A stretch of 64,000 bases of DNA from Eubacterium sp. (GTDB taxonomy: Bacteria > Bacillota > Clostridia > Lachnospirales > Lachnospiraceae). The translations under genes were made by a program, and so were the position numbers. The notes beneath the pieces were generated by a model. It did not search any database, was not told the DNA's origin, and saw nothing but the letters and a program-made list of their open reading frames with translations. The DNA lies in assembly GCA_017541035.1 (NCBI GenBank), contig JAFXZW010000021.1:19287-83286 (forward strand), given 5' to 3'. This document shows, in pieces, positions 8,497-15,989 of the stretch. Each line of letters opens with the position of its first letter. The stretch's first letter is position 1.

Positions 8497-9387
8497 TCAT
8501 TCTTCAGAATGCAGATCTCCGAAAGCATTATCCGTCATTTCCTTCGTTTCTTTTGCTGCTTCCGTAACCTTATCCAGCGATTCCATCAGCTGAGATACGA
8601 ATTCACCGATGGTCTTGCATTCGCGCTTTACCTGAGAACGGGTCATGTAAACCTCATCGCGGGTCTTTGCCTTCATCTCATCACACTCTTCCTGAGCCTG
8701 AGCGCGCATCGCATCACAATCCGCCTCTGTCTCTGCCCTGAGAGTGCTCATTGCTTCCTCTGTACTTGTCCGGAGATTATCGCAATAGGTATCGGTTGCC
8801 AGCTTCTTATTGGCACAATCATACTCTGTGGAGGAACGTAGTCCCGCGCACTCCCGCTCGGTCGACTCCTTCATATTCCTGCAGGCTTCCTCCGTTTCCG
8901 ATGTCAGCTTTGCGCAGGCGTTTTCCGTTTCTTCCCGCTGAGACTCACACTGTACATTTGTCTCATTCACCATACGATCGATCTCTGACTGAGTCTGAGC
9001 CATCTTCAGCTCACACTCCGCCTCGGTATCCCTTACCAGCTTATCCGCCCGCAGCTGCGCATCCAGCGCGACTTTGCTGACAGACTCATATTTTGCCTGA
9101 TAATCAGCGTCCCTCTCCTCAAAGTGCTGCAGACGTGCCCGCAGGGTATCTACCTCCTCCTGCAGGTCCGTATTTGTCGTACGCAGGTTATCCACGGTTG
9201 CCTTGGATTCGTTCATATTGACTTCCCGCATCTTCCGCAGGCTGTCCACCGTTTCTCCCAGCTTTACGGTTGTTTCCTTCAGCTGAGCGATCTGTTTCTC
9301 GTAATCCTCCTGCATTTCCGTGATAAATGTTTCAACAGCCTTTCTGTCATATCCACCGAAGGACACTGTTTTCAGTTCTACTTCCAT
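8497..9387 (-). CDS. DivIVA-like coiled-coil protein with an 11-residue cysteine repeat
   Basis: A 296-residue acidic, almost entirely helical protein. The N-terminus (VSFGGYDRKAVETFI) resembles the membrane-binding start of DivIVA/GpsB proteins, followed by heptad-like coiled coil to ~110. From ~125 to 257 the chain is a strict 11-residue (hendecad) repeat: positions 125, 136, 147, 158, 169, 180, 191, 202, 213, 224, 235, 246 and 257 are C, I, C, C, C, C, C, C, M, C, C, V, C. These ten cysteines are the only ones in the protein. The start is the ATG at 9387, behind AAAGGGG; an upstream in-frame start at 9489 is unlikely. It is monocistronic, ending at a terminator. A scaffold or cytoskeletal role near the poles or septum is inference. 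Confidence 0.8.
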   Translation of the reverse strand: MEVELKTVSFGGYDRKAVETFITEMQEDYEKQIAQLKETTVKLGETVDSLRKMREVNMNESKATVDNLRTTNTDLQEEVDTLRARLQHFEERDADYQAKYESVSKVALDAQLRADKLVRDTEAECELKMAQTQSEIDRMVNETNVQCESQREETENACAKLTSETEEACRNMKESTERECAGLRSSTEYDCANKKLATDTYCDNLRTSTEEAMSTLRAETEADCDAMRAQAQEECDEMKAKTRDEVYMTRSQVKRECKTIGEFVSQLMESLDKVTEAAKETKEMTDNAFGDLHSEE

Positions 9388-9622
9388 ATCGAAACCCCTT
9401 TCCGTACGATCTTTATTCTGTAATCCGATCCGTTCCATGAAAAACCACATGGATAGTAGAAGTATATCACAATTACCCCTGTATTGCATCTCTTTTTTCC
9501 TTCGTCCAAAAAAAATATATCCAAAGAAGCTTCGGTTGTGATATACTGATGCGACCCGTTCATTTCAGCGGCATTTTCATAAATGAGTGTAAACGAAACA
9601 CCTTTCGAAAAAGAGGAAAGAA
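9388..9622. promoter_or_regulatory. Divergent intergenic region with two TATACT boxes
   Basis: This 235-base gap separates the coiled-coil gene and the lipoprotein gene. Each strand carries an extended -10-like TGTGATATACT (minus at ~9453-9463, plus at ~9536-9546), so each gene probably has its own promoter. Neither has a clear -35 box. Nothing else is evident. Confidence 0.45.
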
Positions 9623-10297
9623 ATGAGAAAGCAAATCCTTGCCGGAATCCTCCTGCTCCTTTTGGGAGCCCTGTGCGGATGCGGCGCCAGCAAAGAAAAC
9701 AAATATGAAACCTATGTCCGCTCCATGATCTCGGCGGTATATCAGGGAAGTGACTATGACTCCTACTGCAAGGCAACCGGTATCAGCAGGGAAGAAGCCG
9801 AAGCTGCCCACAAATATGTGATTCAGAGACTGGCTGACAACCTCTGCCGCATTTACAGTCTTGACCTGGAAGGGAATGAGGCTCTGGAGCAGAAACTTCT
9901 GGGGCTTTCCGGCAGAATCTATGAGAATATCCGTTTTGAAGTTGCTCCCACGCGGAAGGAAGGGGATAACTACTACGTCGACGTAACCCTCTACCCCATG
10001 GAATTCCTGAGCGGCACCAATGAGAAGCTGGAAGCCTATGTGACGGAATACGACAGCAAGGTTTCGGCCGGTGAGTATAATGACGTTGAAAAAGAGGAGT
10101 ACCAGCGGAGCTTTGCCTCCGGAGTGATCGAAACCCTTGAAACAGCCGCCGAATCCGTCACCTACGGTGATGCCGTTACCGTAACCGTCCGCATTATTGA
10201 GAGTAAGAATACCTACGCTGTCAGTGAGACAGATCTGAAGAGCGTGGATGCGGCACTTCTTTCCTCTGTTGCTCCTTCCGGAAATGAGGAAAATTAA
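9623..10297 (+). CDS. Lipoprotein of unknown function
   Basis: A 224-residue protein with a lipoprotein signal peptide: MRKQ, a leucine-rich core, and lipobox LCGC with Cys20 as the likely lipidated residue. The mature part is acidic and has paired regions resembling small DUF5105-like or cystatin-like folds (VAPTRKEGDNYYVDVTLYP reads as beta strands), but I do not recognise the family with certainty. It should sit on the outer face of the membrane. AGAGGAAAG precedes the ATG. It is divergent from the coiled-coil gene across 235 bases, and a terminator follows at 10357. Confidence 0.8.
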   Translation: MRKQILAGILLLLLGALCGCGASKENKYETYVRSMISAVYQGSDYDSYCKATGISREEAEAAHKYVIQRLADNLCRIYSLDLEGNEALEQKLLGLSGRIYENIRFEVAPTRKEGDNYYVDVTLYPMEFLSGTNEKLEAYVTEYDSKVSAGEYNDVEKEEYQRSFASGVIETLETAAESVTYGDAVTVTVRIIESKNTYAVSETDLKSVDAALLSSVAPSGNEEN

Positions 10298-10356
10298 AGC
10301 TCCTTCACAGGGAAATCCACGACTGATATTGCAGCACATATCTTTTGCTATAGCAG

Positions 10357-10392
10357 ATAGCAGGGGCCAAAACCCCTGCTATTTGCTTTTTT
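10357..10392 (+). terminator. Terminator after the lipoprotein gene
   Basis: A 10-bp stem (ATAGCAGGGG at 10357-10366 with CCCCTGCTAT at 10373-10382) with loop CCAAAA is followed by TTGCTTTTTT. The T-run doubles as part of the glmS promoter region. Confidence 0.85.
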
Positions 10393-10411
10393 CCACGGGA
10401 TATGTTATAGT
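10383..10411 (+). promoter_or_regulatory. Probable sigma-A promoter for the glmS leader
   Basis: TTGCTT at 10383-10388 and TATAGT at 10406-10411 are separated by 17 bases. The start would lie ~50 bases before the glmS ribozyme cleavage site, as expected for a transcript carrying that ribozyme. Confidence 0.65.
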
Positions 10412-10460
10412 ATCACCATCTGTGCCGGTTCAGGAGGAGCACAGAGTTCGAAAGGTTCAG

Positions 10461-10912
10461 AAACCTTAGCGCCATGTGGCTGCAATCTGCGATTCCCGCA
10501 TGCAGCCTGACGAGGTGAAGCGTTATCGAAAGCTGAGAGATAAATTATTAATAAGACTATTCAAAACCGCAATTGGTTATGAGTTGGGAACGTGAATTTT
10601 ACTATTCACGACCGCTCCAAATCGGCATCGGCTCCATCCGCACTTCGTGCGTATGCCGTGCCTGCGGCACTTCTGAGCCGCTGCGATTTGGGCGGTTCCT
10701 GCTTCGCAGCTCTCCAACAGCAGCTTGCATCCTTGCGTGCAAGCACGCGGATGCAAGCTGCTGTTGGAGAGTCGTGAATAGTAACTCTTGGCCATCAATT
10801 CGGCGGATGCGCTTCCGGACGGCAGTTCGAAGGGAGCTGTAAGGGTCTTTGTTACAGTCTCCGTAGTATCGTGACAAAACCGGTCGGTAACGGACGGAAC
10901 AAAACACGATAC
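10461..10912 (+). ncRNA. glmS ribozyme: glmS ribozyme/riboswitch with a large internal insertion
   Basis: Conserved pieces of the glucosamine-6-phosphate-activated self-cleaving ribozyme occur in order before glmS. These are AGCGCC with the cleavage site between A10468 and G10469; a P1-like stem GGCTGCA/TGCAGCC (10478-10484 with 10501-10507); TGACGAGG at 10508-10515; GAAGCG (10517-10522) pairing with CGCTTC (10810-10815); TTATCGAA; TTCGGCGGATG at 10799-10809; CCGG; and a final stem GTATCGTG/CACGATAC (10866-10873 with 10905-10912). In the family, GlcN6P binding causes cleavage and decay of glmS mRNA. Here TTATCGAA and TTCGGCGG, normally a few bases apart, are ~270 bases apart because of an inserted structured segment. 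Confidence 0.9.
10531..10798 (+). repeat. Multi-hairpin insertion in the glmS ribozyme, MITE-like
   Basis: This segment splits the TTATCGAA...TTCGGCGG arm of the ribozyme. It has a 14-bp perfect terminal inverted repeat (10599-10612 with 10771-10784, core ACTATTCACGAC). Inside is a 23-bp perfect stem (10710-10732 with 10749-10771) capped by GCGTG/CACGC, plus smaller hairpins CGCAC/GTGCG (~10639-10652) and GTGC/GGCAC (~10658-10670). Flanking AATTG...GAGTT and AACTC...CAATT can extend the base of the arm. No open frame is present. It reads as a non-coding mobile or repeat element that folds as one extended arm. Confidence 0.75.
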
Positions 10913-10955
10913 CATGCACCATTTCTTTTTGCGTGCTAAAAAGCACGTAGTTTCC

Positions 10956-10979
10956 GAGGCATGGCGCCTCCCATTTTTT
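10956..10979 (+). terminator. Weak terminator-like hairpin in the glmS leader
   Basis: GAGGC at 10956-10960 pairs with GCCTC at 10966-10970, followed by CCATTTTTTG. It lies between the ribozyme and glmS. It may be chance, or it may cause partial termination after cleavage; no antiterminator partner was identified. Confidence 0.35.
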
Positions 10980-11077
10980 GCGTGTCCATACAAAGCTTTC
11001 AATAGCCGATCCCAAGGTTTTCTTCGGGTGGATTTTTTCCTGTGGGCATGTGCACGAATTGAAAGGAGAATAATATT

Positions 11078-12895
11078 ATGTGTGGAATAGTTGGATTTAC
11101 CGGGGAACTCCCCGCAAAGGATATACTGATCAGCGGCCTGGAGCAGCTGGAGTATCGTGGATACGACAGTGCCGGGATCGCCGTACTGGATGATGAGAAG
11201 GGTCTGCTTCTGAAGAAGAAAACCGGGCATGTGGCGGATCTTCGCGAGGCGGCAAAGGACATGGATACGACAGGGACCTGCGGTATCGGTCATACCCGTT
11301 GGGCAACCCACGGCGGAGTGACGGAAGCAAATGCCCATCCCCATAACTGTGGAACAGTAACTCTGATCCACAACGGGATCATAGAAAATTACCGTGAGCT
11401 GACGGTAGAATACGGTCTCTCCGAAAAGCTGAAATCCGAAACGGATACCGAGGTCGTAGCGGCGCTACTGGACAAGATCTATGAAGGGGATCCCATTACG
11501 GCTATCCGCAAGACCGTGAAGCTTTTGTCCGGAACCTTCGCCCTCTGCATTATGTTCAGCGACCACCCGAATGTAATCTACTGTGTGCGAAATGTCAGTC
11601 CGCTGGTTGCAGCTGTCTTTGATGAGGGAACCATTATCGCATCGGATCTTACCGCCCTCATCCCCTACTCCAGAAAATATTTCGTCGTTCCGGAGTATCA
11701 CATTCTGACCATGACAAAGGATTCCATCCGCGTGGAGGATATGAAGGGAAATAAAGTGACTCCCGAGATCCTTACCGTAGACTGGGACATCAACTCCGCG
11801 CAGAAGGGCGGATACCCGCACTTTATGCTGAAGGAGATCTACGAACAACCGGAAGCTTTGGAGCGTACCATCATGCCACGAGTAAAGGATGGTATGCCGG
11901 ACTTTACCGAGGATGGCATTCCGGATGATGTACTGAAAAATGCCCGGCGTGTTGTTGTGGTGGCCTGCGGCACCGCCATGCATGCCGGCATGGTGGGAGC
12001 AAAGGTGATCGAAAGCAGGCTCCGCATTCCCGTTCAGGTGGAGATCGCATCGGAATTCCGCTATAAGGATCCCATCATCGATGAGAGCGTTCTAACCATT
12101 ATCCTTTCTCAGTCAGGCGAGACCACCGACACGCTGGAAGCCCTGAAAATTGCCAGGAGCAAAGGTTCAAAGACCATCTCTATCGTCAATGTAAAGGGTT
12201 CCACCATTGCCCGGGAAAGTGATTACGTACTGTATACTCATGCCGGGCCGGAAATCGCCGTAGCCAGCACCAAAGCATACACCGTACAGATATCCGCCAT
12301 GTATCTTCTGGCGGCACGCATGGGCTTTGTGAAGGGCATTCTGTCGGAAGATGAGACAAAGGACTTTATCGGCAAGTTATCGGGTGCCGGAGAACTGATC
12401 GCAAAAACTCTGGAAAACGCCAATAATATCAAACGGATTGCAAACCACATCAAGCTTGCCCAGGATGTCTTCTACATCGGCCGCGGCATCGATTATACCA
12501 TGAGCCTGGAAGCGTCGCTGAAGCTAAAAGAGATCTCCTACATCCATGCGGAAGCCTATGCTGCAGGTGAGCTGAAGCACGGCACCATCGCACTGATCTC
12601 CGAAAATGTGCCGGTCATTGCCATTGCCACAGAGCCGTCCGTTTACCCGAAGACCATTTCGAACATGAAAGAAGTAAAGAGCCGCGGAGCCTACGTGATC
12701 CTGATCAGCCAGGATGCGGAAAAGCCTGATGATTCCGTATGCGACCGTCAGATCCGGATACCGGATGCGGAACCCACCTTTGCGGTATTTGCAACGGCTG
12801 CCGTCCTGCAGCTCATTGCTTACTATACCTCCGATGCTCGTGGGCTAGATGTGGATAAACCGCGAAATCTTGCCAAGTCCGTAACGGTAGAATAA
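11078..12895 (+). CDS. glmS: Glutamine--fructose-6-phosphate aminotransferase (isomerizing)
   Basis: A 605-residue cytoplasmic enzyme making glucosamine-6-phosphate from fructose-6-phosphate and glutamine, the first step toward UDP-GlcNAc and cell wall. It starts MCGIVGF, giving Cys2 as the N-terminal nucleophile of the glutaminase domain (~1-230; GIGHTRWATHGG, NGIIENY). Two SIS sugar-isomerase domains follow (VACGTAMHAG, SQSGETTDT, EISYIHAEAYAAGELKHGT), and the chain ends DKPRNLAKSVTVE as usual. AAAGGAG lies nine bases before the ATG. Expression is predicted to be fed back by the glmS ribozyme in the leader. It is the only gene of its transcript, closed by a strong hairpin at 12918. Confidence 0.98.
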   Translation: MCGIVGFTGELPAKDILISGLEQLEYRGYDSAGIAVLDDEKGLLLKKKTGHVADLREAAKDMDTTGTCGIGHTRWATHGGVTEANAHPHNCGTVTLIHNGIIENYRELTVEYGLSEKLKSETDTEVVAALLDKIYEGDPITAIRKTVKLLSGTFALCIMFSDHPNVIYCVRNVSPLVAAVFDEGTIIASDLTALIPYSRKYFVVPEYHILTMTKDSIRVEDMKGNKVTPEILTVDWDINSAQKGGYPHFMLKEIYEQPEALERTIMPRVKDGMPDFTEDGIPDDVLKNARRVVVVACGTAMHAGMVGAKVIESRLRIPVQVEIASEFRYKDPIIDESVLTIILSQSGETTDTLEALKIARSKGSKTISIVNVKGSTIARESDYVLYTHAGPEIAVASTKAYTVQISAMYLLAARMGFVKGILSEDETKDFIGKLSGAGELIAKTLENANNIKRIANHIKLAQDVFYIGRGIDYTMSLEASLKLKEISYIHAEAYAAGELKHGTIALISENVPVIAIATEPSVYPKTISNMKEVKSRGAYVILISQDAEKPDDSVCDRQIRIPDAEPTFAVFATAAVLQLIAYYTSDARGLDVDKPRNLAKSVTVE

Positions 12896-12917
12896 AATTC
12901 CAAATCCCACCAATAAA

Positions 12918-12958
12918 ACAGCCTGCCGTACCTGTTCTTCACAGGAACGGCAGGCTGT
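12918..12958. terminator. Convergent terminator between glmS and the SleB-like gene
   Basis: A 12-bp perfect stem (ACAGCCTGCCGT at 12918-12929 with ACGGCAGGCTGT at 12947-12958) with an inner CCTGT/ACAGG. The minus strand continues TTTATTGG and the plus strand AATTCGTTT, so the hairpin may stop both converging transcripts. Confidence 0.75.
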
Positions 12959-12983
12959 AATTCGTTTCTGCCCGCCCTACGCT

Positions 12984-13002
12984 CCGGATGCAAAACATCC
13001 GG
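12984..13002. repeat. Small hairpin, one of a similar pair
   Basis: CCGGATG at 12984-12990 pairs with CATCCGG at 12996-13002, loop CAAAA, just past the SleB-like gene. The same core with the same GCTCCGGATGCA start recurs at 34933-34950, downstream of the YfhO gene's start region. Confidence 0.5.
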
Positions 13003-13029
13003 GGGGAGCTGAATGGTTACACCTGTTTT

Positions 13030-14511
13030 TTAGAAAAATGCGATATGTCCGATAATGATATATTTGCTGTCCTCCGGATCCACACTGGATGCCAGACGGA
13101 AGCCGATACATCCCTCTACGTTATTATTATTTCCCTCCAGAGCTTCCTTCGCCGCCCGGAGAGCCGTCTCCGAACCGCCTGTTTCCAGACACTTCTTGAA
13201 TCTGCTGGAATTTACCACGGAGAACTGATAAGGAGCATAAACAACCTCCTCCAGTGTATCATCGTATCTATCCATATGAACACGGTTCATTACGACATTT
13301 CCCACTGCCAGCTGTCCTTCATAGGGCTCTGCGCCGGCCTCGCAGTAGATTACCGCTGCCAAAAGATACAGATCATCATAGGTATATTCATAGCCCTTCA
13401 CACGGTAGGTAACACGGGTTCCGTCAAAAAGATCCACGCCATATTTACAACAGCCATCCTCATCGAAGGTGTACATCCAGCCGTCAATGTAAGCAACAAC
13501 ATCTGCCAGCTGATCATCTTCATCCTTGTAGATCCGGATCTCATCCTCTTCGATCCATTCATAGCCGTCATCCGCCTTCTCGCCGTCCGCATTCAGATAG
13601 AAGCCGTCCTGGTACCAGACCACATCCATACTAGCCGCCATCTGTCCGCGCAGCTTTTCCTCGAAATAATAATCGGTTCCGTCTATCTGCTGCCATCCAT
13701 ATACCGGACGTCCATCCTGCTCTGTGTAGAACCAGTGACCTTCCGCACTCTGAACCCAGCCTCTTCTTAAGCGAAGGCTGCCATTCGCTGAAATAACATA
13801 ATAATCCGGTTCTTCCATGAAAGGAGCGGAGGTATCCCGTCCGCCGGCCTCAGCCATCTTTCCCGATGCATAATCAAAGAAGAACCACTGCTTTCCGATC
13901 TTCCGCCAACCAAGGGTACATGCTCCCGACGAAGTGATCCAATACCAGGAACCGGACTCATCCTCATGCCATCCCTGATTCGGAAGATATCCATCCTCAT
14001 CAAAAAGATAAAGATGTGCATCGATCCATGCGCTGCAGGAGGTCAGATAGTCCTTCACGATTTCCGTTTCCCCGTCATCCTTTTCCACTTCATGACGGGT
14101 TGCATACCTCCAGCCACGGTCATTCTTCTCCCAGAAATATTTGTCCGGATTTTCATTCTCCTCGTCGTAAGCTCCGCCCTTCCGGCAGTTTCCGAGGAAA
14201 TATCCGGAATGGTATTCATCGACGGTATATCCCTTCTTGGTGAATAAATACCAGCATCCGTCTACGACGTACCATCCGCCGACCAGGCACTCACCTGTCT
14301 CCTGATTGACGCACTTTCCATAGGCATGGCTGTTCTCATCATCAGGGCTTGTCCAGTATTCCCAGGCCCAGCCGTTCTTTCCTGTCGTAATGGAATCCTC
14401 CGCTGCCTCGGCTCTTTCTCCCCTCAGAAGAACTGCCGCACCCACAGCCAGCAGGATACCCATTATTCCTGTCATGATCCTCGAACATCGATGTTTTCCA
14501 CTTTGTTTCAT
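13030..14511 (-). CDS. Secreted cell-wall hydrolase, SleB-like, with cell-wall-binding repeats
   Basis: 493 residues. A signal peptide (~1-37: basic start, hydrophobic core, AEA) leads to a long region of aromatic repeats of the cell-wall/choline-binding type (GGWYVVDGCWYLFTKKGY, GWRKIGKQWFFFD, GWVQSAEGHWFYTEQDG, GWQQIDGTDYYF; ~60-360). The last ~110 residues are a SleB-type hydrolase domain: DLYLLAAVIYCEAG with the conserved Glu, AVGNVVMNRV, and YAPYQFS. SleB enzymes are lytic transglycosylases acting on peptidoglycan (cortex in spores); vegetative paralogues with binding repeats remodel the wall. The ATG follows AAGGAG. It is monocistronic on the minus strand. Confidence 0.88.
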   Translation of the reverse strand: MKQSGKHRCSRIMTGIMGILLAVGAAVLLRGERAEAAEDSITTGKNGWAWEYWTSPDDENSHAYGKCVNQETGECLVGGWYVVDGCWYLFTKKGYTVDEYHSGYFLGNCRKGGAYDEENENPDKYFWEKNDRGWRYATRHEVEKDDGETEIVKDYLTSCSAWIDAHLYLFDEDGYLPNQGWHEDESGSWYWITSSGACTLGWRKIGKQWFFFDYASGKMAEAGGRDTSAPFMEEPDYYVISANGSLRLRRGWVQSAEGHWFYTEQDGRPVYGWQQIDGTDYYFEEKLRGQMAASMDVVWYQDGFYLNADGEKADDGYEWIEEDEIRIYKDEDDQLADVVAYIDGWMYTFDEDGCCKYGVDLFDGTRVTYRVKGYEYTYDDLYLLAAVIYCEAGAEPYEGQLAVGNVVMNRVHMDRYDDTLEEVVYAPYQFSVVNSSRFKKCLETGGSETALRAAKEALEGNNNNVEGCIGFRLASSVDPEDSKYIIIGHIAFF

Positions 14512-14548
14512 AAAAAATCTCCTTACAATACGTTACGGTTTTCGGACT

Positions 14549-14983
14549 TCATTCCCCCTTATTTTCCCCTGTCTTTTTCTTTCTGAATACAAGCAGCTTA
14601 CTGAGCACATAATTGCCCACCGTAACAACCACCTGTACAACAAGCTTCATGATCTTATCGTTAAAATGCAGCACCGTGACTCCGAGAAACATCATTCCCA
14701 TATCCAGCAAAAGGGTTCCCACCCTTGACAGGAAAAACTTCCCCGCTTCCGCGACACGGTTCGGGTTTTTACTTCGGAACACGAAGCTTCTGTTTGTAAA
14801 ATATGCAAATGTGACCGCCGCGATCCAGGAAATGACATTCGCCGTCTGGAGCTGTACCGGGTTTTCGGGGTCCAGCAGAAACCACACCAGAAGATAATAA
14901 GTACCGAGACTGACCACTGTAGTCAGGCCGCCTATGATCAGATAGCGGATGATCTCCCCGTACTTTTCCCAAAACTCCTTCAC
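14549..14983 (-). CDS. GtrA-family membrane protein
   Basis: A 144-residue protein with four membrane segments and the GtrA signature (RYLIIGGLTTVVSLGTYYLLV near the start; VNVISW-type second helix; NRSFVFRS). GtrA proteins are thought to flip polyprenyl-phosphate-linked sugars across the membrane. The start is GTG at 14983 behind AAGGAAG. It lies 7 bases downstream of a DPM1/GtrB-type glycosyltransferase, the usual partner, so the two probably make and export a lipid-linked sugar used to decorate a wall polymer. Confidence 0.92.
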   Translation of the reverse strand: MKEFWEKYGEIIRYLIIGGLTTVVSLGTYYLLVWFLLDPENPVQLQTANVISWIAAVTFAYFTNRSFVFRSKNPNRVAEAGKFFLSRVGTLLLDMGMMFLGVTVLHFNDKIMKLVVQVVVTVGNYVLSKLLVFRKKKTGENKGE

Positions 14984-14990
14984 GTCTTCC

Positions 14991-15911
14991 TTATTTCCTC
15001 TTCGCTATGATATATTTCGGTCTTCCCTGTACTTCATTATAGATCTTGGCTATGTAATATCCGATGATACCCAGTGCGATCATGATCACACTTCCTGTAA
15101 AGCACTGCAGCGTGATCACGGTGGTGAAGCCTGCCGCTGCCGTCCCGCTGAAATACTGGACCAGTGAGATCACTGTCAGGATAACCGACAGGATCAGCAT
15201 GAACACTCCCAGAAATGTAACAATCTGCATCGGGAAGGATGTAAAGGACGTAATATTAGACATGGCATACTTCGTCAGGGAGATGGTGGACCATTTGGAC
15301 TGGCCCGCTTCCCGCTCTCTCACATCATAGCTGATCTGAGCCGTTTTGAAGCCCACCCAGGATGACAGAGCCCGGAAGAAAGCATTTCTCTCCGGCAGAT
15401 TCTGCAGCACAAGAACCGCCTTCCGGTCCAAAAGCTTAAAATCCGATGCGCGACTCATATCCACACCGGTGGATTTACTGATGATCCGATAGAAGGTTTT
15501 CGCCGCAAAACCGTGGGCGGCACTTTCATTCCCCCTGCTGCTCTTTACTCCTTCGATCACCTCATACCCCTGTTCCCACAGGCGGTACATTTCCACAAGC
15601 TTTTCCGGAGGATGCTGCAGATCGCAGTCCAGTACGGCCACACAATCGCCCTCCGCCTCGGTAAGCCCGGCAAACATGGCTGATTCCTTTCCGAAATTCC
15701 GGGAGAAGGAAACGCCTCTGACCTTATCATTGCGGTCAGCTGCTTCACAGATCTTTTCCCAGGTGCTGTCCTTTGATCCGTCATCCACAAAGATCAGTTC
15801 ATACTCGATCTTCTCTTTTGACAAAATATCTGCGATGGTATTCGCCGCCTTCTCGATCATTTCTTCCTCGTTATAGGCCGGAAGCACCACCGACAGAAGC
15901 TTTTCTTCCAT
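14991..15911 (-). CDS. Family 2 glycosyltransferase, GtrB/CsbB type
   Basis: A 306-residue membrane-bound glycosyltransferase. The GT-A domain (~1-225) shows VVLPAYNEEEMI, VDDGSKDSTW, VSFSRNFGKESAM and the DXD-like AVLDCDLQHPPE; two membrane helices follow (~230-255 and ~263-290), ending KYIIAKRK. This architecture transfers a sugar from a nucleotide donor to undecaprenyl phosphate. The ATG follows GAGGAAG. The gtrA-like gene comes 7 bases after its stop, forming a two-gene operon. metG ends 78 bases upstream and might read through. Confidence 0.93.
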   Translation of the reverse strand: MEEKLLSVVLPAYNEEEMIEKAANTIADILSKEKIEYELIFVDDGSKDSTWEKICEAADRNDKVRGVSFSRNFGKESAMFAGLTEAEGDCVAVLDCDLQHPPEKLVEMYRLWEQGYEVIEGVKSSRGNESAAHGFAAKTFYRIISKSTGVDMSRASDFKLLDRKAVLVLQNLPERNAFFRALSSWVGFKTAQISYDVREREAGQSKWSTISLTKYAMSNITSFTSFPMQIVTFLGVFMLILSVILTVISLVQYFSGTAAAGFTTVITLQCFTGSVIMIALGIIGYYIAKIYNEVQGRPKYIIAKRK

Positions 15912-15989
15912 GAAATCTTCCTCAATATCGATATCTGTATATCTACCCGAAAAGCCGATTCCGTACGGAACCGGGGCTCCTGATCGTGA

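Noticed and set aside
10577-11371. Minus-strand open frame across the ribozyme and glmS start
   Set aside because: It runs through the structured ribozyme and the certain glmS coding region, with no start signal or motif.
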